Below, one piece after another: positions 1 to 11,971 of a DNA stretch of 64,000 nucleotides; positions within the stretch are counted from its first letter, which is position 1; each line of letters starts with the position of its first letter. Location: positions 578,835 through 642,834 of the forward strand of contig MU001684.1 of assembly GCA_010093515.1 (NCBI GenBank). Direction: 5' to 3'. The notes beneath the pieces were generated by a model, which saw only the letters and a program-made list of their open reading frames with translations, searched no databases and was not told the origin of the DNA. This stretch comes from Lineolata rhizophorae (Eukaryota > Ascomycota > Dothideomycetes > Lineolatales > Lineolataceae). A program made the position numbers and the translations under genes.

Positions 1-230
1 AAAGCTCGTGCGTCCTCTTCAAGTATCCATTGTACAAGGAAGTCCTCTTGCTCTGGTGTCAATCGTTGTTGGTATACGTGGCTGGTTTGGCTGTTCTGTG
101 TGCCTCGTACACGGGCAGAGAAGGTAGCTTGAGGGATGTTGTACGCCTTTGCAGCAGCTCTTTGACTAGTAAAAACACCAGCATTAAGATCGCGGATAGC
201 TGCTTGAATAGATTCTTCACGGTTGTCCAT
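1..230 (-). CDS. Fot1/pogo-like transposase, N-terminal part (partial)
   Basis: The ATG is at 230-228, and 76 codons run open to the window edge. The protein starts MDNREESIQAAIRDLNAG and continues with a helix-turn-helix of the psq type (about residues 5-50, including SQRAAAKAYNIPQATFSARV). It then enters a CENP-B/Tc5-type DNA-binding segment (RLTPEQEDFLVQWI). This order, psq HTH then CENP-B HTH then a DDE catalytic domain, is the standard plan of pogo/Fot1 transposases. The DDE part would lie left of position 1 and is not visible. The protein would bind the transposon ends and cut and paste the element. Whether the whole copy is intact cannot be judged. Confidence 0.82.
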   Translation of the reverse strand, partial: MDNREESIQAAIRDLNAGVFTSQRAAAKAYNIPQATFSARVRGTQNSQTSHVYQQRLTPEQEDFLVQWILEEDARA

Positions 231-345
231 TTTGGCAGTGTGGGTGGTGAGAAAACACGTGTTTTGTTGAGGGTGTTGAGTTCTGGGCAGTGAGTTGGAA
301 CCCCGGGTGACTCGGAACCCGGTCAGCTAGCTTAGCTTTCTATCA
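1..345 (-). mobile_element. pogo/Fot1-type DNA transposon, 5' end, cut by window edge
   Basis: The transposase reading frame at 1-230 (minus) marks a Tc1/mariner-superfamily element of the fungal Fot1/pogo type. Upstream of its start, at about 295-340, a short related sequence occurs twice (CCGGGTTCC and CCGGGGTTCC, separated by GAGTCAC on the minus strand). This is the kind of sub-repeated terminal region seen in Fot1/Pot2-like inverted repeats. The true end and the TA target duplication cannot be fixed, because the other end lies outside the window. The visible part has no stop and no obvious C-to-T decay, so the copy may be recent. The outer boundary given here is approximate. Confidence 0.6.
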
Positions 346-668
346 GGTGTGGCTGTGCAAGGGATGGCCCGTCAATGCCGCAGAAAGCGGGTCGAGGCTG
401 AAGTATCGCGTACTACATAGGTAGTTGGGATGCGGGTTACCTTACTACGTAGACAGGTGTGCTGGTGCTACGTGGGCTACCTGGCGCGTCGCAAGTAGTG
501 AGTGGTCTGCTCTCCGGAGGTGGCCTTTCGCGGTTCGTTTGCCTCGACAGCGTACGTAGTATGTGGGGATCACGTTTCTTGTTTCCTTCGTCTCTCTTGC
601 GATGGGCTTTTCGTTCTAGCTAGCGCGACTCACGCGCCGCGAGACGTGGGTTGGGATGGGATGGAGCA

Positions 669-715
669 TGTACATGTACATGTGCGTGTGTATGTGTATG
701 TGTGTGTGTGTGTAT
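669..715. repeat. (TG)n-type microsatellite
   Basis: Imperfect run of TG/TA/TGTA units, starting with CATGTACATGTACATG and ending in a pure TG run before ATGG. No gene overlaps it. Confidence 0.9.
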
Positions 716-2316
716 GGCGTCTACGGAGAAGATCGTAGCAGTGGTGGCCCGGTGATTGGTGCGATGGGCGGGATGGGCGGAAGAAGGGACGTTGAGACTT
801 TCGCCGTCGATCGGCATGCGTACATACAATGCGCGCGCTATGTGAGGAGAGGGGTGACGAGGGGATTGCGTGCGAAAAAGGAAAAGGGAATTGGATGGGG
901 AAAGGAAGAAAAGGGGGATTGCTCGTGGCAGTTGGAATGTGAGCTCGCGAGTTATTTCGGAATGTTTTTTTTTTTGATGATTCATTTTTTGTAGCCACCT
1001 TTTTTTTGACCTCTTCTCTTTTAGTGAAAAGAGCCTCTCTATTTCTATTTATACTTTGTTTTCCGAACTTGTTCCGCATGCGTCACGTATGATGTAGGCA
1101 TCGAGGGCAAAGATCAAGCAATCCAAAGCGCCCCGAAGCACGAGATGGGATGGGTCCCACGGCGTACCCAGGTACTTACCAACGCCAAGGTACAGGCGCC
1201 CGCATACCCACCTATAAACGGCAAACTACATACGTACCCACATACTCCCGTCCCGTCGTCACGAGGTGTCTATGTTGGCGTCCACGCCGTAGCCTTGTAA
1301 AACCTGCAAGAAGGCTGCTCGCTGCATTGGATCGCGCCGCGTGGATGCGCCTCGATGGCTGCCTACTACGTACTTAGGTACGTCCGGAAGCATGTAATAG
1401 GTAGTTATGCACGCATGCGCTTCTCCGGGGCGCGTATGCGCATGTGAGCCGAGGGTAGGCGATGGGACGGGAGGTAGGTAAGTACTCGGTACGTTATGGC
1501 TTCATTCCATGGACGAGAAGGGCGATGCAGGGGAGTACGGTGCTTGATGCGGGCGGATGAAGGGCAAAAGAATGCACAGCAAAAAGTGCGCCCGTGAGTG
1601 AGAGTGAGTGTGAAAGGGATAATGCAAGTAGACCCACATCCACTCAACGGGACGAGTCTCCAACGGTTTTGGGCGTTTGCTTCCATTCCCCTTCGCCTCG
1701 TCCGCTCCGAGGAAGAGGTAGTGAGCAGGTACATACGTACGGTGGCGGCTGCATACATAGGCTATGTACGCACCTAACTCTAAGTACCCTAAGTATGTAA
1801 GTAAGTATACATACTACTGTATGCACGCATGCACATCGCCTTCCCGCCTGGCCCGGGCGGCTGAAAGACACATGCATACATGGCGCATTAGCACACAGCG
1901 CGAGTTCCGCCCATGCATTCATTCGCCCTGTCTGCCTCCTTGCAGTCACGAGGCGGTAGTAGGCAGACATTTGGAGGAGGAGCGAGGAGGAGGCGAAAAG
2001 GCCGGGGCCCTATTAGGAGATGCAGACCGAGGTGAGGAGAGGAGAGGAGAGAGAGGGAGGAGGGGGGGAGTGCAGGGAATCGATGGGTGCCTGGCTGCAC
2101 GACTGCGCGCGGAAGGGGGGTTCCCCGAGCGGCTGTGTGCGTGCATTTGTATGCGCATGGGATGCATTTGTCTGCGCAAGGGGCGAACATGTTGCGTGCG
2201 ATTGGGTGGGCAGCGCGGGAGCGGCGGGTACTTGTGTAGGTAGGTATGTAGTAGGAGCGAGTGTTTTGTTTGTTGCACGGGCGGGTCGGTCAATGGTCGG
2301 GTTCTTTCGGGAGTGG

Positions 2317-2350
<34 letters not shown>
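2317..2350. repeat. (GA)n microsatellite
   Basis: Almost uninterrupted GA dinucleotides with a single AAA interruption, inside gene-free DNA. Confidence 0.9.
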
Positions 2351-3685
2351 CGGAGGGAAGAGCATCTGATGCGTAGAGTGGTGGTGGTCTCTTTGGTGTA
2401 CCGAGAAGGCTGAGTGTCGTAGTACGATGTACAGTGCAGATGCCACGGCGTCGAAGGGCTTCGCGTGCTCCGTGTGCGACGGATTTGGCAGCAAGAATCT
2501 GCAACGGGGATAGGGAATAGGGTGCGGGTTGCGTGTTCTAGGGGGAGAGCTATCCCTTCTCACTTTTTTTTTTGACGTATTTTGTTTTTCATATTCCGGT
2601 GAGTGAAGGGCGCGTTTAAACAAGTCGAGCTTTTATTGTACTTCCGTTTTATATTATTCCCTTTTTTCCATTCCCATGATTGATCAATGATGCTTGTGGC
2701 GGCTTTGAAGCTGGGATAATACAGGTTTTGTTTCGCTCTTTTCTCTCCGACGTACAGGATCGAGGGGAGAAGACGAGACGAAAAACCCGCCGCCGCCAAA
2801 GAAGCAGGGTGCGGGAAGGGCTATGACGATCGCCGTTGGGAATGGGAACGACGGGCCACAAGAGCGCAAGGGGGAGCCTGCACTAGAGCGAGCAAACGCC
2901 TCAAGGCCAAAATTTTTGCTGGCACGAGGGAGGCGCATATCGCCCTAGGGCTTTGTTTTGGGAGGCGTCGCGCCCGCCCGCTTCATGCTCTTTTCTAACA
3001 GGCGATGGTGAGAGAAGGCTTGCAGACCGGCGCCGCAGGCCCGCCTTGGCTTGCAGCGCCTTTTTTTTTCCCTTTTTTTTTATGCGTTTACCTTTGTTCT
3101 TCAGCGTGGCGCCTCTAGTCCCCACAATAACGCCATTGCTACAGGTGTTTATTTCTTTCTAGTGGAACTAGGCGGGGCGGGAGCGTCTGGCGGCGTGGGA
3201 GTGACGGATGAAGCAACGGTGAGAGTGGCACGGGGTAAGTACTGCGTAGTCGTAAGTAGCTTTGCCGGTGAAGGACACGTCGATGCAAGGAAAGCAAAGA
3301 AGAAAAAAAAAAGAAAAGAAAAATGAATGAGTGTCCCGGGCCTCTCTCATCTCAAACACATATTTAGATCAATGAGCTCGAGGCGGCGGCCTCTCCATTC
3401 TTCGCTTTGCCCTCTGCGTGCAACTTTGCGGCTTGCGCCAGCCAAAGCACCGTGGCCGCTAGCGCCCGCCCCCGGCCCCGCCGCGCGCGGCCACACGCGC
3501 ACACACCGGACGAGATGGTGTGCGGTTTGCAGCCAACGGCGGGGCGCCGTGCAGGGGTCGCGAGGCTTGGGGCTCGCCTGGGGGGTTCCTTGGTTGGAGG
3601 GGGAGGCTTGACGCCACGGCGCCGCCTCATTGGCCTGGACCGCTCCCCAGCTGCGGCCGGCCTGGGCGGGAGGGCGCCTCTGTGC

Positions 3686-3708
3686 GTGGTGTGGTGTGGT
3701 GTGGTGTG
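3686..3708. repeat. (GTGGT)n tandem repeat
   Basis: About four and a half copies of a five-base GTGGT unit in GC-rich intergenic DNA. Confidence 0.85.
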
Positions 3709-6465
3709 CGATGTGGCCCGGTATGGGGCCGCTTTGGCCAATGCGGCTTCGAGTGGAGTGGACTGGACGGAGGAATTGATGGTGATGATTATGATGATGC
3801 TGATGAAGGGGGGAATGAGGGGGGAGGAGTGGCGTGGGTGGTGGGTTCCTTGATATCTTCTTCCAGGAGAATTAGAATTTGGACACACGCGCACTCGAAT
3901 AATTGCACAAGTTTCCTATACGTTTATTGGCTGTATGCACTCCGTGTAGGTAGACCTACTAACGCTATGCTGTAGGCTCCTACCTGTGCTGTTTGCTACA
4001 ATATATTCTCCTGTGCTGTACTGTGTACCTGCTACGTAGTAGTACGTAGTACGTACATACTGACCTCCCCTCCCCTTGGAGCCAAGGAAGCCCCTAAAGG
4101 GCAAGCGAAGCGAGCGCAGCTCGTCCGTTCCTGTGAGACTACAGCTTGGAAGGATTCGTGTTCGGCAGGTACATGGCTCAGCTGTCGCGGCTAGAAAGCG
4201 AGAAACAGAAACACTGTCCCCCACGAATAGGAACCTGCCTAAGTAGGTACCTAGGAGCCTGCCAGAATACAAGAGTTTCAATTCTGTACGTAGCATGCTT
4301 TGGTAGGCATTCTTGATGTTAGGCGGGCATCCATGTACGTATTGGTAGCGGGAACAGCGGCTACGCTGCGAGCATCACACGCATGACATAGACTAAAATC
4401 TCTTGTTTTTGGCGCCCGCACCCCGGCCAGGGCCGAACGCATCCGGCCGGGTGCCGAACAGGGTGCCTGTCCTCCCGCGACTCCAAGGTCAAGCGAGGCG
4501 CTTTAAGGTGCGGCCGGCCGGACGCCGAGCGGCATCGCAACCTTTGTAATCTGCGGTGGTTCTGGTGGTTGAAGGTGAAGCCCGGGAAGATCCAACGGTC
4601 CTTTCACGACATCAGCCGTTCGAGCGTCGTCCCCGCCGGTCAATTGCATCGGCGCCGGCTTAGGAGACTACCTAGGTACGTTGTAGGGACCCGCTCGACC
4701 CAAGGAAGCGGCCGCCGCTGTGGGATCCGCGGGGCGTCGCGAGCTCGGTGCTTTGGCGCATGGTACGCACCCGTACCAAGGTGCCCACCACATACCACGT
4801 ACATATTACCTTGGTTCCAGCGCTTCCAAATACGCCCGAGGACGCACCACGACGACAGACAGCACCGACGCCTGCCGTCTCTCGTCCCGGGCTGCTCACC
4901 TCACGCAAGCGCGCGCGGCGGGAACGCGGCGTGCGGCGTGCGTCCCGGAGGCTGGCTGGTCTGCCCTACGGGAGAAGCAAATACACCTTCGGGCCTGACG
5001 TCGACAGCTTCCGGGCTGTGTGGGTGGCGTGCGTGCGACCGGGGGAAGCCACCAACTTGCCTTGCACAAAGCCCGGCGGGCTCCTCCCCCCCCTCCCCAC
5101 CCCTTCGCCGCAAAGTCAGCTTATTATTTTCGGGTCCAATAAGGGCTGCCAATAGAGCGCAAAACCGGCGCCCGGCGAACGGCAAGGCAAGAGCCCGCAG
5201 GGCAAGGGCGGGCTTTTTGCGCGGGAAAAGCCCCGTCGCCGGCCGCCCTCTGAGAGAGCCCGCCGCCGCCTGCTGCCGCCTGCCGCCGCTTTTTGCTGCT
5301 GCGGCGCCGCGCTCTGGTTGCCGCCTAGGCGCCGCTCCACTCTTCTCACACACCGCACCACGCCCGTACCGTGCCCCCCCGGCCGGCCCTATAGCCTGGA
5401 CAACGGCCACGCTGTCGGTGTCTACATAGGCAGCTCCTCGGTCGTTTTGCTCTGCTTTCCCGCCCTTTTTGCATTCGCGTTCGTCTCGGACAAACCTTGG
5501 CCGGGCCGTCGGTTGCTTTGCGACGGGCAGGAAAGGCGTCGGCGCCGTCGCCAGCTTCGACCGGACAAGACGAGGGCGGGACACGAGCCGCCGGCGAATC
5601 CTGGGCCCTCGGCCGCTGTTGTGCCCTGCGCCTGCGGGCGGACAAGGAAGGACCGAGCGCCCGCGACCCGCCGGCCTGCGCCTTCCCGAGTCATCGTCGC
5701 TCGACCAAACTACACCCACCGCCGCTGCCTCGCGCTGTCCCGCTCCCAAGCCCACCCCAAGCCCTGGGACCCCGGCTCGCGGCTTCCCCACGCCCGCGGA
5801 GCCGCCGTCCTCGCTTTCTTCGCCGCCGCACGCCATCCCCGCTGCCCGCTGTCGTCGTCCCCTCCGTCGTCGTCGTTCCTCCGCTGCACCATCCGTGTCT
5901 CGGTCGCGCCTCCATCGCGGACCGGGGTCGCCGCTTTGCGTACGCCCGCTTGCACACCTCTCCGCTTCGCCGCAGCCGGCACCGCACCAGGCCTACCAGC
6001 TCGGCATCCTCCCGGCAGCAAGCCGCTTCAAACCCTGGCGACCATAACCGCGAAATGTACTGCGCAGGCGGCGAGGGTCGACTCCGCAAAGGCATAGGCA
6101 CGAGCCGGTCTTGGTGAAACGACCTCTCTCCGAGCTCTTCTTCTCGCCGGGTCGGGGCATCGTAACTGCTGGAGACGAAAGCCTCATCACCTACCTACCT
6201 TTCGGGCGTTCTGGGAGTCTTGCGCGCGCGGGTGGGGCTGAGGAATTTTGCGCCTTTTCACGTCTTCTCTCCTTGGAATCAACTCTGCGATAACACACGC
6301 TCCTTGGACCAACCGCACTTTTGTTCTTTGTCACCGTTCCATACTTACTGCTGGATCCCCGATCGTCCCCCTTAGATCCAGTCTCGACCTTCTGCGCCCG
6401 TGGATCGATTCGTACCCGCTTTTGATATCCTCCCCGGCGAACCCGACCGTTCCACGGAACCCAAA

Positions 6466-9400
6466 ATGGCCATGATCCGCCAGCAGTTCCCTCCTCACCA
6501 GCAGGCCCAACCGCACCTCTTCGGCCACAATGCCTTCCACGGCTCCTTCAACTCTCTCCCAGCCTCGCCGCAGCTAGCACCCGGCCGAGGTCTGCCGCGT
6601 CATAACTCTTATCAAGACCGTCACCATCATCATCAACAACAGCTCCAGGTCCCGCAGCAATACGCCCATCCTTTGCAGCGGACTAACTCGCATCCGACAC
6701 CACGACCGAACGATGGAGAGCCGGAAACTGGTGCGCCTCTCGCCGAGAACATGCTGAGACGGAAGACCCCTAACGGAATCCTTACTGCTGCCTACGACGG
6801 CACGTCGGTCGAGCACGTTGAAAAGCCGCACGCCATGAAGCATATCCTCCTCCCTGTTTCCGCCACTGCGGAGCAGCATCATTTGCAGCCTCAGCCTGAC
6901 GGCACAAACAACTTCCCCTACGGTATGAAGCAGGAGCTTCCGCTGCGATTCGGCGGCATACCAACCGCCGCGGCGGGCAACGAGCATAAACGACATGCGC
7001 CACAAGGCCAGGACACCCCGGAGAAGGCGTTCGGAAACATGAAGTGGCAAGACGCGGCGGAAATGGAAGCGTTGCTCGATCCGAGCAACCCCGTTTGGCA
7101 ACGCGGCGGGCAGCAGCAGCCGGCGCAGATTGACTCGGTGCTGAACCAGTTCCAGTTCCCGGTAAACAATATCGGACAACCGAAGTATTTCAAAGGACTA
7201 TCTTTGCCGCCGTCCTTCCATTACACTCTCGGGCCCACGACGTCTAATGAACAGGGTTCTTACGGCCCGCTGTGGCCCAACGGTTCCTTCGTCCCGCACC
7301 GGCAATCAGCGTTCCAAGCCGCTCGCTTTTATCCCCAACCACCGTCCCACTGGAACCAGTACCAGGTCGCCGCCGCCGCCGCCGCCGCCGCAGCGCACCA
7401 TGGCGCCGATTTCCCGCTTTACGGTAATGCGATCGGACCAGGATTCTCGGGCGTCCAACAGGGCCAGCAACCCCAGTTCTTATCCCCGCACTCAACCGGA
7501 TACAACGTCGGCACGCCTGGTAGCTTCAACGGCTCGGTCCCTCAGCAAGGCGGCTTGCAGTACAATCAGCCGGCAGCCGCTCAACAAGGATACTTCCAAC
7601 CCAGCCTAGACGCGGCCACGCCACAAGCTCACCACATGCAGCACCAGATGCAAATGGCTAATAATGCACACCTGTCCTCTCGCATTTCTAGCCCGCCCGA
7701 ATGGGCCACGAACGACCCTCACGGCTCCGGGCAGACCACCCCGCGTGCCATGCAGACTCCCATGTCTACCCCGGATGTGATGCTAGAGTACGGGCCGCAG
7801 TCGCAGAACGCACAGTTACGCGAGAAGATGTTTACCTGGGCGCATCAGATATACGTGGATCTACTGGCGTACCTTCAGCAGACGCGGCGCCACAGCATGC
7901 ACGGCAGACAGGCTAACGGCCAGCCCCATCCGCCGAGACCGAACATATACCCCAAGCCACCTCGGCAGCCCGGCTCGAATTTGGCAGCGTCAACGATTTC
8001 GAGGAGACATTCGGAGGCGGGCGCTTCGCAGCACCACCAGATGCTCCAACAGCAACAGCAGAAACAACAGCAGGCCGAGGCTGTCAATTTGGTGTTCGGA
8101 GGCACTGACCAGCAGTTCAACACTCGGGCGGGGTGGGCGGGCCACGGCTATAATAACCACCATGTGCAGCAGATGCACCACCAGCACCAGCAGCAGCCGA
8201 ATCACCATCACTTCCAAACCCCCGGCGCCATGGGTAATGACCCGGGAATGGTTCGCGAGCGGCTACGCACTTTGCGGCGGCAGTCTGCGTTCCATTTCCC
8301 GGGAGGTGCGGCGCAGATGCTACAGCACGAGCAGGCGCAGCAATCGCAGGAGGCGGCGGCGTTGTCGGCGCTGAAGAGCTTGGAGAAGCTGTGCCTGGAG
8401 AGCAATTGGCAGTGGGTGGAAGGGATGTTGTTGGGTGGGTGCTTGTCGTACGCGCTCGCGGACTACAAGGCGGCGATGAATTGGTACATGAAGGTTTGCG
8501 AGGTGGATGCTCAGTACGTCCTCCAGTTGCTCTTTGAAACGGATTACCTCGACGAGACTTGGATACTGACCAACTACTACCCTAGACACGTGGAAGCGAT
8601 ATCGAATATCGGAGCGACTATGCTTGCACAGGGCCGCAAGACACAGGCGGAGCACTTCTGGATCAGGGCGGTCCGCCTGCGACCGAACTACTTCGAAGCT
8701 GCCGAGCATCTCGTCGGCCTGCTCTGTGGCGAGCATAGGGGCAAAGAGGCGGTTCAGATCATCGACTTCATCGAGCGCTCCTTGCAGCTGAACAAGCCCA
8801 TCGACAAGACCGGTCTGCTCGACGACCTGAGTGAGCGATCCAGCTCTGTAACTCGCTCCCCAGCGCTTTCCGAAATTTCGGACAAGATATACTTCGAATA
8901 CGACGGTGATGGTAGCGGCGATCAAGCGTTCAAGCCCACGAGAGATGTGCCGGGTATGGATCAGCCGGGGTTCGGATCGAGCGGCTATGCGATTCCTGGC
9001 TCGGAGAATGGGCGCATCCTGGCGCTTGTGCATGCAAAGGGCAATATGCTCTACTCGCTCGGAGATAACGCGGGCGCTGCCAAGGCATTCGAGAATGCGG
9101 TCCTGATAGGTACGGGCCGCCGCAACGGTGGCATCGGTGGACTTATCAAGACTATCCTCCAAGTTGTGACGCAGGAGACGGCAGCGCGCTTAATGACGGG
9201 TACGCCCGCCATAGTGTCTAGCGACCCGATTCTGTTGACGCCGCCAATGGCACTTAACACGGCGAGGCTCTGCTTTCCGGGGCTTGGTGATTTACCGGGA
9301 CTGCAATACGTGCCTAACGAGGGCATGGCCCGGAAAGCAGCCATTTCGACAACGAGCAATGCGCTCCTGTCCCTGGCCAAGATCTTCCAGGACGGCATGG

Positions 9401-11971
9401 CGGCCAACTCGCCCAAGGCGGCCCAATTCCAGACGGCGTACGGCGTCCGCGAGATCCTCGCGCTGTACTACCTCTCCCTATCGTTGCAGCCGAGCCCGTC
9501 GACAGCCAACAACGTGGGTATCCTCCTGGCTGGCGTACAGCAAGCCGCACCCGTGCACATCGATCCGCAAACTGCCGCCCAGTTGCGAGAGCACCACAAG
9601 ATTCCGGGCGTGACGCCTGGCTCGGGTGTCCATCTCGCGCTGGCGTACTACAATTACGGCCTCAACTTAGACAACCGCCATGCCCATTTGTACACCAACC
9701 TCGGTAGCCTGCTCAAGGACATTGGCCAGCTCCAGGCGGCCATCGCCATGTACGATCGCGCGGTGCAGTGCGATCCCAACTTCGACATTGCGCTGGCGAA
9801 CTTGGCGAACGCGGTAAAGGACCAAGGCAGGATCCGCGAGGCCATCGAATACTACCAGCGCGCCGTTAACTCGAGTCCGGATTTCGCGGAGGCCGTGTGC
9901 GGGTTGGCGAATGCGCTCAATTCGGTGTGCAACTGGATCGGGCGCGGGGGCATTGCGGAAGATGGTGGCAGGAGGGATCCATGGCATGTTGATGATAAAA
10001 ATATGCTGCTTGATGCGACGATACCGGGGGCGGTCAGCTCCGGGTGGATCAAGCGGGTTGTCGATCTCGTCGACAAGCAGTTGGCCGAGGGTGAGGATTG
10101 GGGCGTAGGCATGATGGACAAGACATTCCTGGAAACCATGCTTCGGCAAGTGTCGTTGACGGGCGCCGCGGACGCGGTGTCGGTCAAAGAGAGGCAGGAA
10201 GCCATGAAACAGGTGCTGCATAAATGGGCGGGTAAGAAGTGGGAGGGCGCACGCTTGGTTCGCCTTACGGAGCGCGCCATCCGGCGCCTCACCTGGCTGT
10301 GGTACCGCGATACGTACGTCAACAAGAAGCAGCGGAACCCGTCGGCGTACGTGCGGCCCCAGCTGCCCCCGGCGTTGACAATTCCGTCGGCACCTACGGT
10401 ACTCCCGTTCCACACTTTCACCTGCCCGATGTCCGCCAGGCAGATCCGCCTCATCTCGCAGCGCAACGGCTTGCGGATATCGTGCTCGGCACTAAAGGCG
10501 CCCTGGATGCCGGCGACCGTGTACCCGCCGCCCAAGCCGCCCGCGCCTTACCTCAAGGTGGGCTACGTCTCGTCCGACTTCAACAACCACCCGCTCGCGC
10601 ACCTAATGCAGTCCGTCTTCGGCATGCACGATACCAAGCGCGTCAAAGCGTACTGCTACGCGACAACGGCGCGCGACGGATCGGTACACCGCGAGCAGAT
10701 CGAGCGCGAGGCGCCCGTCTTTCACGACGCGAGCGCCTGGTCGGCCGAGAAGCTCGTCAACCAGATCGTCGCCGACGGCATCCACATCCTGGTCAATCTA
10801 AACGGGTATACGCGCGGCGCCCGCAACGAGGTGTTCGCGGCACGCCCGGCGCCCGTCCAGATGTCCTTCATGGGCTTCGCCGGCACTCTCGGCGCCGAGT
10901 GGTGCGACTACCTACTTGCGGACGAGACGGCGATACCGCCGTCGACGCTGCGGCCGTGGCGCCGCAACGTGGACCTCGAGGACCAGCTGCGGGACGACAA
11001 CTGCGGCGGTGGCGAAGTCGACGACGGCAGCAATGGCGACGACTGGATCTACGGCGAGAACATCATCTACTGCCGCGACACGTTCTTCTGCTGTGACCAC
11101 CGGCAGAGCGCGCCGGACGCGGGCGGGGACGAGCCGAGGCTGAGCTGGGAGGAGGAGGTGGAGCGGAGGTGGGAGATGAGGAAGGAGATTTTCCCAAATT
11201 TGAAGGAAGACGCGATTATTTTGGGGAACTTCAATCAGTTGTACAAGGTCAGTTGGTCCTTTTTAGCGTCCTTAGGATAAGGAAACGACAACGCTGACGA
11301 GTCAACACCCGCAGATCGAACCTACCACGTTCCGCACCTGGCTGCGCATCCTAGCTAACCTTCCTCAGGCCGTGCTCTGGCTCCTCCGCTTCCCGGACCT
11401 GGGCGAGCACAATCTGAAGCAGACGGCGCGGCTGTGGGCGGGCCAGGACGTGGCAGACCGGATCCTCTTCACCGACGTGGCGCCCAAGCACCTGCACATC
11501 TCGCGGGCGCGCGTGTGCGACCTCTTCCTGGACACGCCCGAGTGCAACGCGCACACGACGGCGGCGGACATACTGTGGTCGGGCACGCCGCTGCTGACGC
11601 TGCCGCGCTACGGCTACAAGATGTGCTCGCGCATGGCGGCCAGCATACTCAAGGGGGCCTTGCCGCGCGGGCCCGAGGGCGAGCGCGCGGCCCGCGAGCT
11701 CGTCGCGGAGACGGAGGCCGAGTACCAGGCCAAGGCGATCCGGCTGGTGAGCGGGTGCTGGTACGAAGGCCACGAGCCGAAAGGCCGCCTGGCGCAGCTG
11801 CGCAGGCTGCTGTACGAGAGCCGGTGGGAGAGCGCGCTGTTCGATACGGGGAGGTGGGTCAAGGATCTGGAGGAGGCGTATGCGGTGGCGTGGGAGAGGT
11901 GGGTTAGGGGTGAGGGGGGCGATATTTGGTTGGAGAGGAAGGAAGGGAGGGGGAGGGGGAGGGGCAAGTAG
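6466..11971 (+). CDS. OGT: UDP-GlcNAc:protein O-GlcNAc transferase (GT41, TPR + catalytic domains)
   Basis: Two exons, 6466-11247 and 11315-11971, encode 1812 residues. The 67-bp intron is GTCAGT...CAG with a CTGAC branch site. The ATG at 6466 sits in CCAAAATGGCC; an in-frame stop at 6373 excludes a longer start. Residues 1 to about 600 are Q/H/P-rich and disordered. TPR helices occupy about 620-780 and 1050-1165 (for example TNLGSLLKDIGQLQAAIAMY). The catalytic domain starts near 1360 with YVSSDFNNHPLAHLM, where H1375 aligns with human OGT H498 from memory. It continues with ILVNLNGYTRGARNE and FNQLYK (K1594, like human K842), then exon 2 with VLWLLRFP, VAPKHLHI and a CNAHTTAADILWSGTP segment. 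The family moves GlcNAc from UDP-GlcNAc to Ser/Thr of nuclear and cytosolic proteins. An acidic insert sits between the two catalytic halves (about 1500-1575). Confidence 0.93.
11248..11314 (+). other. Intron of the OGT gene, directly after the UDP-binding Lys codon
   Basis: The donor GTCAGT follows the AAG codon of K1594; the acceptor is CCCGCAG. Reading through the intron adds about ten residues and then a stop at 11278-11280. An unspliced mRNA would therefore lack the second half of the catalytic domain. Confidence 0.85.

Larger units (their letters stand above)
346..6465. other. Gene-free 6.1 kb upstream of the O-GlcNAc transferase gene
   Basis: No open frame here reads like a protein. 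Long frames at 4569-5429 (plus), 4901-5836 (minus) and 5318-6117 (plus) are arginine/alanine/proline-rich in every frame, as expected of GC-rich non-coding DNA. The stretch holds several microsatellites (listed separately) and many short GTAC/TACCT-rich clusters, for example 1150-1470, 1730-1820 and 4020-4060. The last few hundred bases (about 6120-6465) are pyrimidine-rich and probably contain the promoter and 5' leader of the following gene. An in-frame TAG at 6373-6375 closes the OGT frame upstream. Confidence 0.6.

Noticed and set aside
4020-4680. Clusters of GTAC/TACCTAGGTA-like palindromes
   Set aside because: CCTAGG occurs about as often as chance predicts over 64 kb, and the clusters do not form a regular repeat.
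4901-5836. 311-residue minus frame and overlapping plus frames upstream of OGT
   Set aside because: All frames are open at once in GC-rich DNA, composition is random-like, and there are no domains or splice logic.
10239-11096. 285-residue plus frame inside OGT
   Set aside because: It lies in another phase of the clearly coding OGT exon; Arg/Ala-rich shadow.
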